Below are positions 42,830 to 52,744 of a stretch of DNA of 64,000 nucleotides, piece by piece. The notes under the pieces were generated by a model that made no database searches, had not been told where the DNA came from, and saw only the letters and a program-made list of their open reading frames with translations. How positions within the stretch are numbered: position 1 is the stretch's first letter; each line of letters opens with the position of its first letter. The stretch spans positions 2,852,001 to 2,916,000 of the forward strand of contig CM074132.1 of NCBI GenBank assembly GCA_037178625.1, written 5' to 3'. This stretch comes from Skeletonema tropicum. Lineage: Eukaryota; Bacillariophyta; Thalassiosirophyceae; Thalassiosirales; Thalassiosiraceae. The translations under genes and the position numbers were made by a program.

Positions 42830-42886
42830 GATGTTTATCAGGTAAAGCAATACTTATTATCGATTGCCATCCCTTCATTCAACATC
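42830..42886 (-). promoter_or_regulatory. SECIS element candidate (selenocysteine insertion)
   Basis: Read on the minus strand about 35 nt after the FrnE stop: GATGTT, GA, then ATGA (42878-42875), an 11-bp stem with two mismatches (GGGATGGCAAT against ATTGCTTTACC), an 11-nt apical loop CGATAATAAGT containing AA, then TGAT (42840-42837) and AACATC, which pairs with GATGTT. This is the canonical eukaryotic SECIS plan: helix I, UGA/GA quartet, helix II, AA in the apical loop. Confidence 0.75.
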
Positions 42887-42919
42887 CAAACATCCACGAC
42901 ATACGCATTTCTCGCTGTT

Positions 42920-44011
42920 CTACACAGAATCTTCCATCAACAAAGATTCCCTAGAGTAACTACCTCTACTGAGGGTGTCTTCATCAACGCCCAAGATATC
43001 CTTAAAGATTGCCGTTCCTTCCAATTTACCTCTTTGCTCAATCTCTCTAAAAATTCTGACGAACGTTTCCGATCCTGCTGCCCCGTCAACAACTGTTGAT
43101 CCTTCTATAATAAACTTGGGAATGCCATAAACACCCAATTCATTCAATGCCCTGAGCGCATTCTCGATTTCTAATCGTCCCTCATTGCCGTTGAGAAATT
43201 CCAGAATCTCCTTTTCAGACATGGCAGCTTGAGAAGTGCTGTTGCTGGCTTTTGCAAGAGATTGAGAAATTGTTTCGGCGGAAACTTTAGCAAGGCGTGG
43301 TTTGTCATTTAAGGCGTGACCTTCCACAAAATAGTAAACATTCAGACGGTCGTAAAGTGCTTCACTAATGTTCAACCCATATCGCTTGCCTACGTACTGA
43401 ATGAGACGGTGAGATGCCATGGAATTCGACGCCAACCTATCAAGATTGAAATGAGGGATGCCTGCCGCTTCTCCTCTCCCTTTGAGATCATGTCGTCGCT
43501 TTTGTCGTTCCCATCCTTCTCTTCCACCCCACTTCTTGATTAATCGTTCTCTGTTGCTTTCAATGAATGGTTTTGATTCATCGTAGTGTGGTTCTAGAAA
43601 GAATGGAACTCGTAACACGGCGAATTCCATCTGAACATCGCTTATTGGATTGGAAAGAACATGTCTCATGGCTTTCTTGAGAAATTTCTTTCCAATGTAC
43701 CCTTGAAAGATGGACGTCGATTCATAAATAAATAAATACGCAGTTAATCAGACAGATTAGATATCTACGGTAATAATCTGTACCTGCTTCGGTACCACTT
43801 TAAATGAGAGAGACGTATTATTTCTTGCATACTTGAGGAAGGAAATTCACAACATCATTAACAACTCACCGTTGGGTCATAATGTATCGCTAACCAATTC
43901 GATAGGCACAACCAGCCTTTTGGATGCTGCTTGTTTAGCGGATTGCGACATGAATCGTGCAGCCGAAGCTGCATTTACAGTGGCGGAGATGGCTCGTTGC
44001 GCCCTCAACAT
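42920..44011 (-). CDS. FrnE/DsbA-family oxidoreductase, probable selenoprotein (in-frame TGA)
   Basis: Exons 44011-43870 and 43701-42920 (intron GTGAGT ... TTTCAAG) give 307 residues if TGA at 43879-43877 is read as selenocysteine 45. The N-terminus MLRAQRAISATVNAASAARF looks like a mitochondrial presequence. The fold starts VVPIELVSDTL-U-PNGYIGKKFLKKA; FrnE proteins have SDxVCPWCxIGKxxLE here, so the TGA falls exactly on the first active-site Cys, and the second Cys is replaced by Gly. Downstream features fit the family: helical insertion, SMASHRLIQYVGKRYG, LNVYYFVEGHALND and the cis-Pro loop GVYGIPKFII. A canonical SECIS candidate lies just 3' of the stop. FrnE/DsbA relatives are thiol oxidoreductases. 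Without recoding, only a 44-residue peptide would result. Confidence 0.82.
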
Positions 44012-44416
44012 CTTCTAATAGTAGTGAGGTTTGTGGTCGGTGTGGCTGGTGGCGGTGGAGGTTGCTTGGCATGCATGGCGTGGGTGGTGGGCGGGTGGAA
44101 GGTGGCGAGAGACTGGCGAGAGAGGCGGAGAAAAAATTTGCGCCAACAAGGCGCCAAAACCTCGGATCTACGGAGGTTTAGCGGAGGTCTGCTGCAAGCT
44201 GCAACGTGTTGTAACCAGGTATTGATGTAACAGCTGTAACGACTGTAACCTATAGACCTTCCACCTTCCACCATGAAAGCACAGCACAAAGCAACTTAAT
44301 TAACCGACACCGGCCCATACAACGGCAACGTTGGCAATAACTGCGTATGCTCTAGAGAGAGAGAGCCAGCAGATAGCAGCAGCACCTATTAGAGCAAGCG
44401 ATCAAGGAAAGAGAAA
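44012..44416. other. Divergent intergenic region
   Basis: G-rich on the plus strand (GGTGG and GGCG repeats at 44035-44130). CTCTAGAGAGAGAGAG lies at about 44350-44365, roughly 55-65 bp before the start codon at 44417. No gene seen. Confidence 0.4.
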
Positions 44417-45073
44417 ATGGACAGTGATAGCAGCAGCGTCATCATCAAGGAACTGAACGAAAAGCATCCCAACACATTAGTTGCTCTCGTCGTTGCAAAC
44501 ACCAAAAATGGTGCCACACCCACACAAATAACTGCACGTAAAATTACTGCAAATACACTAACCATTTCATACGTGGAATGTGAAGGCACTATGTGTGCTC
44601 TCAACTCTGTAGATGTATCTTTCAACCCACCAATGAAACCAGCAGACGATGCCATTGGCCGGATTGTATCAGATGGGAAAATTGCCATGGAAGCTCAATT
44701 TACATGGTTGGTCACTGAACCACTTCCACTCTTGATATTGACTGTGACCGCCGCATTAGGGTACACAACATTAGTTCTTGGTGAGGATGGCCTTGAAAGT
44801 GCTATCGAGTCGTTGCCATTGATAGGACAAACAATCATTTCTACAATCTTTAGAAGTTATTATTTTTTCGGTGTGGTCCGTGCCTCTTTTTACTTTGCCA
44901 TCGTTGCGCATGCAGCAGAAGCCATTTATATTGCCATCATGTTGCGAAAGAGGGCATCTCTTGGATATTTGCCGTGTTTGATTTGGTTTTCTTTGATATG
45001 CTGCGTAGGGTATCCATTGACGAAGAAGGCGCTCCTGTACACTAATAAGCCAAAAGAGGATAAATTAGATTGA
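44417..45073 (+). CDS. DUF2470-like plus DUF4499-like membrane protein
   Basis: The 218 residues have two parts. Residues about 10-90 (ELNEKHPNTLVALVVANTK ... ARKITANTLTISYVECEGT) resemble the small DUF2470 fold, related to haem-binding HugZ-like proteins. Residues about 100-205 contain four hydrophobic segments and the sequence VAHAAEAIYIAIMLRKR followed by WFSLICCVGYPLTKK, which resembles the DUF4499 membrane domain (HxxEA and WxxxTxxxGxPS-like). This two-part combination is known in other eukaryotes without an assigned function. No signal peptide. The polar C-terminus is KPKEDKLD. Confidence 0.65.
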   Translation: MDSDSSSVIIKELNEKHPNTLVALVVANTKNGATPTQITARKITANTLTISYVECEGTMCALNSVDVSFNPPMKPADDAIGRIVSDGKIAMEAQFTWLVTEPLPLLILTVTAALGYTTLVLGEDGLESAIESLPLIGQTIISTIFRSYYFFGVVRASFYFAIVAHAAEAIYIAIMLRKRASLGYLPCLIWFSLICCVGYPLTKKALLYTNKPKEDKLD

Positions 45074-46103
45074 TTCCATGCGATGCCATGAAAACTGAAT
45101 GATGAATGCATGTGCTGATTCCTTCTTCTTGCTAGTACGCTATGTATATACATACTGCACAAGTGCAAATTGTGCACTGTTTTCAAAGGCTTGAAGGGAA
45201 AGGGGGTGCACGTTACGTCTGCTGACGCGCAGCGTCCCTCTTGTTCAATTTCCACTGTGCAAATTGGCGGAAAAGATTGCTAAGTACTCTACTGACTTGA
45301 TAATATCATTGACTCTAGGAGTACCCCTCTAGAGAGATAATAAGCAAGGATGACACATAAGTAGTAGCCTGCTAGTTCTGGGATATTACACGTCTGGAAT
45401 TCTACCTTCAAAAGACGGCCGCTGCACATCCCAGTGCTGGTGCTAAGTTTTTATCTACTGACTCCTCCCTGACAACCACTTCTTAAATGCTGCCTTTAGC
45501 AAGAGGGTTCTTCCTCATTCAAGTCATCATAGAATGCCAGATGGGTAGAATCAGTTGGACATTGCATTTAGATAGAATGATGATCTTCTACTGTACTCGA
45601 AGTATGGTACTCCCACTCAATATAAGTAATTGGACAGGAGAGCTTTCACGCTGGCCACGGTTGGCTAATTGGCCCAGGTTCTTGTCGAAGTATGTAAGTT
45701 GGTACATAATATCACAGTACTATTTCTACTAATGTCCTTACCCGGGTCATGACAATTTGAGTTGTGGGTCATGACAAATTTGCTGCACACACACTAGGAA
45801 GAGGAGGAAGTGACCGCTTACAGGTACCGCATAATGTGCAGACGGTACTAAAATAAGGGTCATTTTTTGATGACCCCCCTTGGTTTGATAGCGTACGGCA
45901 ATTCGCCCTTGAAGAAGAGGAAGTCTAATCGGGAAGAGTAGCCTTCCTCACAAATCACTCACCCTTCCCTGTGTCTGTGTGTGTATTGCAGACACACAAT
46001 TGCCCCGGCTATTCCTCGTCATTTACCGCATTGTACTCAAACTCTGCTCTGATCTCGGTCATCTCCTACCATCATAATCTGTTGACTGATTGAGAATAAA
46101 ATC
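45074..46103. other. Intergenic with short repeats
   Basis: GGGTCATGACAA occurs twice (45745 and 45769 regions) and a small hairpin GGGTCA-N-TGACCC is at about 45857-45878. The 81-codon frame at 45487-45732 does not look like protein. Nothing else is seen. Confidence 0.4.
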
Positions 46104-47339
46104 ATGCCGCCCAACCTCTTAAACGGATTCAACGCACTCTTTGGCGGTGGCGACGCCGAAAAAGAAAGAAGGAAAAGCCGTGTCATGCAGACTAGTGGTG
46201 AGTTGATAGAGGAGTGGCCTTTAACGTCATTTAGGAGGAAGTCGAAGCCTCCCTCGCCTCCCTCCTCAATCATTGTGCCAGTAATAAAGCCAGTAAGCTG
46301 CTCGAATCCAACCCATCAAGATAATTCAGGTCGCCGTTCGAGACGAAACTCTGACACTACGCATCAGCTACGAAACTCGCTCCGAAACTCCGATATTACA
46401 GTGAAGCGACGTAACTCTGATACTACACAGCTGCGACGAAACTCTGATACTACACATACGTCGCAGCAGCAACGAAACAAATCGAAAAGCCTCACGATAA
46501 AAGGAGATGATGACTTGTCTCGTTCCTGTAGTAACACAGCTGATTCCACTCTCTGTGACAGTTCAAACTCAGGGGCGACGGATAATATGAGTTGCTTTAG
46601 TCTTAATGACATGCCATCAACAACAAGCAGCATTCGTACTCGCGCCACCAGAGCCTCCATCAGCACTGCTCCCGGTCTGACTCGCATGACAAGAAGACAG
46701 AGCAGCAGACGTGACGTCAATCACGATCGACCTACGAGGACATTGTCTATCAGCAGTAGAAGATCGAAAGCACCCAAAGAGAAGAGTGTCAGGTTCACAG
46801 AAGATCCACCATCATTTCATCTTTACTCCCCCATAGCTCCCAACACGCATTACACTGCTGACGATGATGATTATTTTCGACAGTACACCTTAACCTTGGC
46901 ACGCGGTGTGCTAAGATTGCTAAAGACCGAAGCGGTTCACGATGAGTCGTTTGACATGTTGACCGGCTTACCGTCGGCTCAATGCTTGGCTCGCTACTTA
47001 AATCATCCTGACTTCTCAGCCGAAGAAGTCGTGGGAATTGAAGACCTACTCGCTGGACCTGGCATTGCGAGTGCTAGAAAGCGCCTGAAGCTTGTCCAGA
47101 CAAAAAAATTATTGGGAGAGCAAAGACGTCAACTACATTTGGGTATTAACGACCCGATGGCACTTGCCAAATCATTAAAGAAAACGTCGTCCATATCTTC
47201 AAATATTGCTAGATGCCGCGCCGCCTATGCATTCGGTATCGAGGGCAGTGAAACAGGGTTGGAAACGGTCGAAGAGGGACATTCAAAGAGTGGGAGAAGG
47301 CTCTCAAAGAGTTCCCTATGCTCGAAGAGAGAGAGATAG
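46104..47339 (+). CDS. Ser/Arg-rich diatom protein with RRNSDTT repeats and RVxF motif
   Basis: The 411-residue protein begins MPPNLLNGFNALFGGG. Residues about 75-120 contain four or more near-identical RRNSDTTH/Q units, each a basophilic kinase site (RRxS). Around 228-245, EKSVRFTEDPPSFHLYSP includes SVRF, a protein phosphatase 1 docking motif also common in diatom proteins of this type. A helical domain at about 255-335 (YFRQYTLTLARGVLRLL ... GLPSAQCLARYL ... VVGIEDLLAG) is followed by SARKRLKLVQTKKLL. This VGIEDLL-type domain recurs in diatom proteins of unknown function. Intronless. Confidence 0.7.
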   Translation: MPPNLLNGFNALFGGGDAEKERRKSRVMQTSGELIEEWPLTSFRRKSKPPSPPSSIIVPVIKPVSCSNPTHQDNSGRRSRRNSDTTHQLRNSLRNSDITVKRRNSDTTQLRRNSDTTHTSQQQRNKSKSLTIKGDDDLSRSCSNTADSTLCDSSNSGATDNMSCFSLNDMPSTTSSIRTRATRASISTAPGLTRMTRRQSSRRDVNHDRPTRTLSISSRRSKAPKEKSVRFTEDPPSFHLYSPIAPNTHYTADDDDYFRQYTLTLARGVLRLLKTEAVHDESFDMLTGLPSAQCLARYLNHPDFSAEEVVGIEDLLAGPGIASARKRLKLVQTKKLLGEQRRQLHLGINDPMALAKSLKKTSSISSNIARCRAAYAFGIEGSETGLETVEEGHSKSGRRLSKSSLCSKRER

Positions 47340-47404
47340 TACAATAGCTGTAACATAGTATTAGGGGGTTAATATTTAAGTCTTTGTATTTACGTCAATC
47401 TCTC

Positions 47405-50400
47405 TTAGTCAACTCGGATACAATCTCGAGTTGCTAGAGATGAGCTCGGTTCATCGCTTTTCCTCTGCCTCATTTTATGTTGTTGTCGGTTCATCATCGC
47501 CACCCTGTCACCTACGCTCATATTCTCCTCTTCGCTTTTATGTCTTCTTGTTCCATCAATATTCGCTATTTTCTCTGCGACCTTCCCTTGGCTAGGAGAT
47601 TTTGAATACGGATAACTCGTGCTAGAGTTTCTAGACTTGCTAGACGTGTCACCGCTTGTAGAGTGAGATACTTCTTTCACAACATTTCGTCTTTGCCATA
47701 GATTTCCATTGCTACTTGTGCCCCTAATGCGTGAAGCAATTTGATCCCTCCGAGATGGTCTATTAGTTTCTATCGGTGCTCGAGATGGTCTATTAGTTTC
47801 CATCGATGCTCTTGGCGTTGAAGCATCTATGTGGTCATAGGAGAATTTATTCCCTTGCGTTTTCTGTCGAAGTCGAGCGATAGGTGTCATGGCCCGTTCG
47901 AATTGATTGACGTCTTGATCGGGAACGACGCCTCCGACTAGGGAGGTCGCAAGTGTTGGTAGCGTCAGTCCTGAAACCTCTGATATAGTAGGTGAAAGAG
48001 TGATTCCATCTTCGTCATCGTCAGGCGCGTGATATTCGAATGTAGTATCGATGGGAGCTACGCTTCTCCCAGCTGCTTGATTTTGATTACTCAAAGGGCC
48101 ATTCTTCTGAGACTGAGCGCCGCCGTATTGACTTTGATGCGCACCACCGTGATTAGCAGGAAGAGCGGGATATTGCTTGTCTTGGTTCAATCCCCGAGAA
48201 GGCGAATCTGCTCCAGTATTGTACATAGAAGAATTCTTAGCCTTCTTCAATGACATCATCTTGTCATTCGTGCCTTGTCGAATGTTTATGCTTTTCACTT
48301 GTCCACCCACTCTAACTTGGAACGTTTTGCTCTGGCTCGATAGACGATAAGGTGATGGCATTCCATTCGTACTTTTTTGACCATCATACGCCGCAATCCG
48401 CTCTTTGATTGAGGCAACTACACTCGTCTTGCAGCCAGGACTCGATTGGGAGAGAGAGCTACAATCTTGCGAGGGCTTTTTGACGACATGCCGAGATTCT
48501 TCACGGGTATCCGTTTCACATCTATTTGATGCACTGAGAAGCGACCGCTGGTTTGGCAAGGATCCTTTGTCCTTCTGACTTCCAACTGTATCGAGCTTGT
48601 TTGGGTGATTAGGAGACATTGGGACACTATCGTTCGCTTGTTTACTTTCGAATGCTCTCCTTCGTAGTGCAACAATAGAGGCCGTGGTCTCCTCTTCGTG
48701 ATTTTCTTTCGAGTTATCTTCGCTTTCATTCAAACTTTCTAACCTTTTCGCGTATCTTAGTGCCTTTCTAGTATCCATAGTACCAGCACCTAGTGTACTA
48801 TCGCCAATAGTTGCATCATTGTCATCCGAAACTCCTTTGTGCAGAGAGTATTCTATCGACGCATAAGTATCAGTTTCAAGACTACTCATTGCTCTCAAGT
48901 CACAATCATCGAGGTAAATTCTAGATGGTGTAGTAGAACCTTTCATCGGAGAGTCCATAGGATTTGTCCTCAGATGACTCTTGGGGGCAACAACCGCTGT
49001 CTCCTCATGGAAGTTTTGTTGCGATTTGTGCACATGGTCAATACCAAACGTGTTAGATTCAAATTTGCTTTGGATGTCTTTGATGGTCGGCGATCTTTCT
49101 TCACTTGTTTGGTCCTCGACCTGTTCTGTTTGCTTTTCATCTGCAACCGCACGTTCCTCGTCTACAATACTGGCATCCATCTCCAACTGATAACCTGGAG
49201 GAAAATCAGTATGCACTTCCAAATTTCCACCGAACTTCTTCTTGCTTGACTCATCGGGCAACTCGTCTATCCTATTATCTCGCCGCGATAAGGGACTCTC
49301 GTTCATCTTGAAAGACTTGTTAGGAGAATCGTCTTCCACGCCAAAACCAAACCTTCGGGTGGATGAAAGATTTGCAGCTCGTACTGTACGTGGTGTTGCA
49401 CGCGGGGTAGGAAGTCGTTTGCTTCTTGGAGTGAATTGATTGCCGGGATGCCGTTGCCCATCCCTTGCCTGTGGAGTCATTCGCGGGGTTGGTGGAACAC
49501 GGATAGGAGGTGGAAGATTGCCATTCTTTTGAGATAAAACATTGTCAGGGCACATTTGATCGTCATCAGTCTCCTCAACACTTGACGCAATGGAATTTCT
49601 CCAGCTACTGCTTGGTGTTAAGGTTCCAGAGCTGTGAGATTCATGTTGTGGAATATCTTTCCAATCAATCCCATCAGGATCAAGTTGCTTTCTCTCGAAA
49701 GGAGCATCTTTTGCCACAGGTTCCAATGTGACAGGTAAAGGATCACTGCGGTGCCCACCTCCTCCATCCTCTAAAGCGCTATCGCTTTCCTTCAGACTAT
49801 CTTTGCTGTGTTCTTCCACAGTTTCGCAAGAGGTCCATGGAGAGTTCGATTTCCTCTTTCGTCTCTTCGACCCTACCACAGTCACGCCGAGTAATATTTC
49901 ATCCTCTTTCTCAACACAATCTTCGTCTTCGAGAGGTGGATCCACTTTTGTGCCAAAACCAAGCTCTACATTGACTGACGATGCCAGAGACTTGTCCCCA
50001 AAGCCACGCACATATCCAGTACCAAGTCCACCCCCCTTGTCTCCCTCCACGGCAGGGCTCCCGTTTGAAACTGGTGGAGATACGTCAGGTGGAAGAGAGT
50101 CGAGTGCAAGATTGGCTATCCGTGGCTGTCCCTTGGAGTAATATGTCTCAACGATCGAATCCTTCTTAGCATAAGAATTTGATGATGTTGATACCTTTGC
50201 TTCATCGTCACCTGAGGCTTTAATAGCACCAACATTTCTGCCATCGCTCCCGTATGCTTCTGAGAACAACTCCCCAACAGACTTATTGCTGCTACCACCC
50301 GAGCTCTTACCAAGTGCTGCGTCCACATCCACTGGTGAGAAGGAGAAGTCATCGACATCGATGCCAATTCCAGTGGGAGGTAATAACTGAAGTGGTTGTT

Positions 50401-52033
50401 TTGTCGCATTGTCAGTGGTGTGAGGTGATGGCGAGGACAATGTTGGTGGAGCCGGCTTCGATGTCATCGTAACACTGCTAACAATACCATTCGATGGACT
50501 CCACACTGCCAGGCCTCCACTCCATCTTGCTCCCGGTAATACAGGCATGGGTTGTTGTTTGTCAAAGATCTCACTCACTCCTTTCTCTCCATGCTCGATG
50601 GTACGATGAGCAGTCACCGAATCACCCCCAACAGGCGGTACAGTCAAACCACCACCATCGTCGTCTCCATGAATCTTGGACCGTAATAGTTGTAACCGAG
50701 CATCAGCAGCTTCATCGTGAAGCTGAGACCGTAACAGTTGTAACCTAGCATCAAATTCCTGTCGTTTACGCTCCCCTTCTAATTTCTGTTGCCTCATCCT
50801 TTCTCTGTGTTCAATGAGTGATTTGTGTACTTCGGCACTTGAAGTCGTTGATGTTGTTGCTGGTGGTGGTTTGATGTCAATTCCTTCGTTTACAGCAAGT
50901 GGTGCTACCATAGGTGACGAGGATGACAATTTGCTGATAATGTTGTTGTTGCTGCTGCTGCTGTTCATGCTGATATTATCATCACCAATCTTTGCATATA
51001 TGCTACCACGTTCACGACCCACAGCACTTTTTTGTTTCAGTTGATTCATGAAATTATGAACTTCATCCATGGTTGGTACCTCCGTCGTTACCGGAGGTAC
51101 CACTGCTGCCACTGCTTCTAGTGATGATGATTGCTGACTGAGAGGAGTTGGCAACATTCTTCCCTCATCTTCAAGTACATGTTTCTCGACACCTTCACCT
51201 CTATCCCAATCATCCCCCACTTCCAAGGGAGGGCCCCAATCCTCAGTAACATTAGTACTATCATCATTTTGATCTTCTTCATTTTGATCTTTCTCATCTT
51301 CTTCTTCATTCTCTCCCTCCTCACTACTACTCATCAACTGACGTGCCATAATATTCGATTGCTTTGCCAAATACCGTGCAGTGTTGGAGGCTATTTCCGT
51401 TCCCACCTCCGAGTTACTTGTCGATGTTGTTATTCCCAATTGCTGTTTTGAACCCGCGTCTTCACCATCAGTATCATCATCACGACTGGTTGTATCAGTT
51501 GGCAAATCATCTTCCGAGACGGGAAACCCATCAGTATCAATCTCAGTTGCTGCTGTAGTCGCTTCTTTAGTAGTCTTCTTTTGCTTTCGTCGGAATTCCT
51601 TCCATCTCATGACATCTTCGACTGGGACTGAGTCCATAATGTTCAGACTCGTTGGAGCAGTTAGTAATTGTTGGCCGTAGCTCCCATCACAGGTTGTAGT
51701 GAGTCCTTTGAATAGTCGCTTTGATGGTGATTCGTACTCCATTATGCTATCTTTGGCTGGAGCGGAGTTATTATTGTTGTTGTTGGCAGGACTGGGCCCT
51801 CCCCTGAGCTGCTCACGTACCATTGCCTCGGTGATGATATGATTTATACCGGTATTCATATCGTCCACGGTGTAAGGGACAGTTGGTGGTGATGCATTAT
51901 CAGATTCACGCTGTAGAGAAATACTGGGGGGAGAGCTGCCAACAGTGGTGGCGGTAGTTGGAGATGAATTTGAAGTGCATTCGATTGCAGTGTGGAGGGT
52001 TGGAAACGTCTTTTTTCGTGGAGAGGCCGACAT
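47405..52033 (-). CDS. Large, mostly disordered protein (1542 residues), unknown function
   Basis: I start at ATG 52033 (MSASPRKKTF); the frame upstream has no ATG. It is dominated by Ser, Thr, Asp and Glu with acidic runs (EEGENEEEDEKDQNEEDQ near 240-260). A short coiled coil near 420-470 carries a duplicated DARLQLLRSQLH unit. Near 1430 the unit ETNRPSRAPI is repeated by a 27-bp DNA duplication (47755-47815). Near 1255, IRQGTNDKMMSLKKAKNSSM and a preceding KTFQVRVGGQVKSINIRQG look like a small beta element. No enzyme domain. Its length without introns and uniform coding composition support a real gene; a scaffold role is only a guess. Confidence 0.7.
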   Translation of the reverse strand: MSASPRKKTFPTLHTAIECTSNSSPTTATTVGSSPPSISLQRESDNASPPTVPYTVDDMNTGINHIITEAMVREQLRGGPSPANNNNNNSAPAKDSIMEYESPSKRLFKGLTTTCDGSYGQQLLTAPTSLNIMDSVPVEDVMRWKEFRRKQKKTTKEATTAATEIDTDGFPVSEDDLPTDTTSRDDDTDGEDAGSKQQLGITTSTSNSEVGTEIASNTARYLAKQSNIMARQLMSSSEEGENEEEDEKDQNEEDQNDDSTNVTEDWGPPLEVGDDWDRGEGVEKHVLEDEGRMLPTPLSQQSSSLEAVAAVVPPVTTEVPTMDEVHNFMNQLKQKSAVGRERGSIYAKIGDDNISMNSSSSNNNIISKLSSSSPMVAPLAVNEGIDIKPPPATTSTTSSAEVHKSLIEHRERMRQQKLEGERKRQEFDARLQLLRSQLHDEAADARLQLLRSKIHGDDDGGGLTVPPVGGDSVTAHRTIEHGEKGVSEIFDKQQPMPVLPGARWSGGLAVWSPSNGIVSSVTMTSKPAPPTLSSPSPHTTDNATKQPLQLLPPTGIGIDVDDFSFSPVDVDAALGKSSGGSSNKSVGELFSEAYGSDGRNVGAIKASGDDEAKVSTSSNSYAKKDSIVETYYSKGQPRIANLALDSLPPDVSPPVSNGSPAVEGDKGGGLGTGYVRGFGDKSLASSVNVELGFGTKVDPPLEDEDCVEKEDEILLGVTVVGSKRRKRKSNSPWTSCETVEEHSKDSLKESDSALEDGGGGHRSDPLPVTLEPVAKDAPFERKQLDPDGIDWKDIPQHESHSSGTLTPSSSWRNSIASSVEETDDDQMCPDNVLSQKNGNLPPPIRVPPTPRMTPQARDGQRHPGNQFTPRSKRLPTPRATPRTVRAANLSSTRRFGFGVEDDSPNKSFKMNESPLSRRDNRIDELPDESSKKKFGGNLEVHTDFPPGYQLEMDASIVDEERAVADEKQTEQVEDQTSEERSPTIKDIQSKFESNTFGIDHVHKSQQNFHEETAVVAPKSHLRTNPMDSPMKGSTTPSRIYLDDCDLRAMSSLETDTYASIEYSLHKGVSDDNDATIGDSTLGAGTMDTRKALRYAKRLESLNESEDNSKENHEEETTASIVALRRRAFESKQANDSVPMSPNHPNKLDTVGSQKDKGSLPNQRSLLSASNRCETDTREESRHVVKKPSQDCSSLSQSSPGCKTSVVASIKERIAAYDGQKSTNGMPSPYRLSSQSKTFQVRVGGQVKSINIRQGTNDKMMSLKKAKNSSMYNTGADSPSRGLNQDKQYPALPANHGGAHQSQYGGAQSQKNGPLSNQNQAAGRSVAPIDTTFEYHAPDDDEDGITLSPTISEVSGLTLPTLATSLVGGVVPDQDVNQFERAMTPIARLRQKTQGNKFSYDHIDASTPRASMETNRPSRAPIETNRPSRRDQIASRIRGTSSNGNLWQRRNVVKEVSHSTSGDTSSKSRNSSTSYPYSKSPSQGKVAEKIANIDGTRRHKSEEENMSVGDRVAMMNRQQHKMRQRKSDEPSSSLATRDCIRVD

Positions 52034-52558
52034 AACGTTTTGTTGTTGCTCCGTATGATACACGCACAATTTTAATTCTGCTTCAACTTTCAATGGATTC
52101 CATACCCATTCAATGAGCGTGGCTCGTATCCACTATGAGGTAAGTATTCTAGCTGCAAGAGCAGTACTATTACTCCGATGTAAGCGGCATGGTGGTGGTC
52201 GGTGGTGAATGTTCAGGTTGTGTTCAAATGAAAAATCGGCGAGAAAATGAAGAAATCGATCACCGATTTGAGTGTCTTCGCGAAATCAGACGATCTAAAG
52301 TAGCGACTGTACCATACTTGCGAAGAAAAGGGCCGGGTCAGCTGGTCCGCCACTTGCAAGCAGCACATACACACGTCGTCTTCTGGTTAGGTGCAATACA
52401 GTTAGTAGTAGTGCTTCAATCAAGTATTGTAGTAAGAGTAATGAGTACTTTACAGCTTCCCTACGATCTAAGATTCAACGAGTCAAGCAGTGACACCAAG
52501 CCCGAGGATGGCATACATGTTCTCGAGATGTCCAGAACAAAACATCTAGAACAGAGGT

Positions 52559-52603
52559 CTCAGTCCCAAGACACTATCGCTTGGAGAGTCAATGGGACGT
52601 CAT
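52559..52603 (-). promoter_or_regulatory. Possible SECIS element for the peroxiredoxin gene
   Basis: Minus strand, about 140 nt after the stop: ATGA-C (52603 on), stem GTCCCA with TGGGAC, a small internal loop, GAC with GTC, an apical loop containing CCAAGC, and TGAG (52562-52559). The UGA/GA quartet and total size fit SECIS. However the apical AA is further from the quartet than usual and helix I is weak, so this is only a candidate. Confidence 0.4.
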
Positions 52604-52744
52604 TATCGCCTTATCCAAAGATGAGGATAGTCACTCTTAGTACACATGAATCCAAGTCTTGATTTCTACGTAGATTTCAAACGGGTCACATTCAAGTTGT
52701 TCATTGTCTTTGTGCTTCAAAAATAGCATATATGTTGGATCAAA

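Noticed and set aside
45487..45732. 81-codon open frame
   Set aside because: Composition is random-like with many Trp, Met and Arg, it has no domain, and there is no sign of splicing.
47755..47815. Possible CRISPR-like direct repeats
   Set aside because: It is a single 27-bp coding duplication inside a eukaryotic gene, with no spacers or array. No CRISPR structure was seen anywhere in the window.
48182..48195. GGTTCAATCCC, resembling a tRNA T-arm
   Set aside because: It lies within a coding region and no acceptor stem or anticodon arm surrounds it. I found no convincing tRNA gene in the window.
52189..52662. 157-codon plus-strand open frame
   Set aside because: It overlaps the 3' UTR side of the peroxiredoxin gene and the 5' side of the 52033 gene, and its composition is not protein-like. 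No domain is visible.
52650..52689. Alternative SECIS-like hairpin (GTGA ... GGAT) nearer the peroxiredoxin stop
   Set aside because: The stem has two adjacent mismatches and a bulge, and the loop does not have a clear AA arrangement. The hairpin at 52559-52603 fits better.
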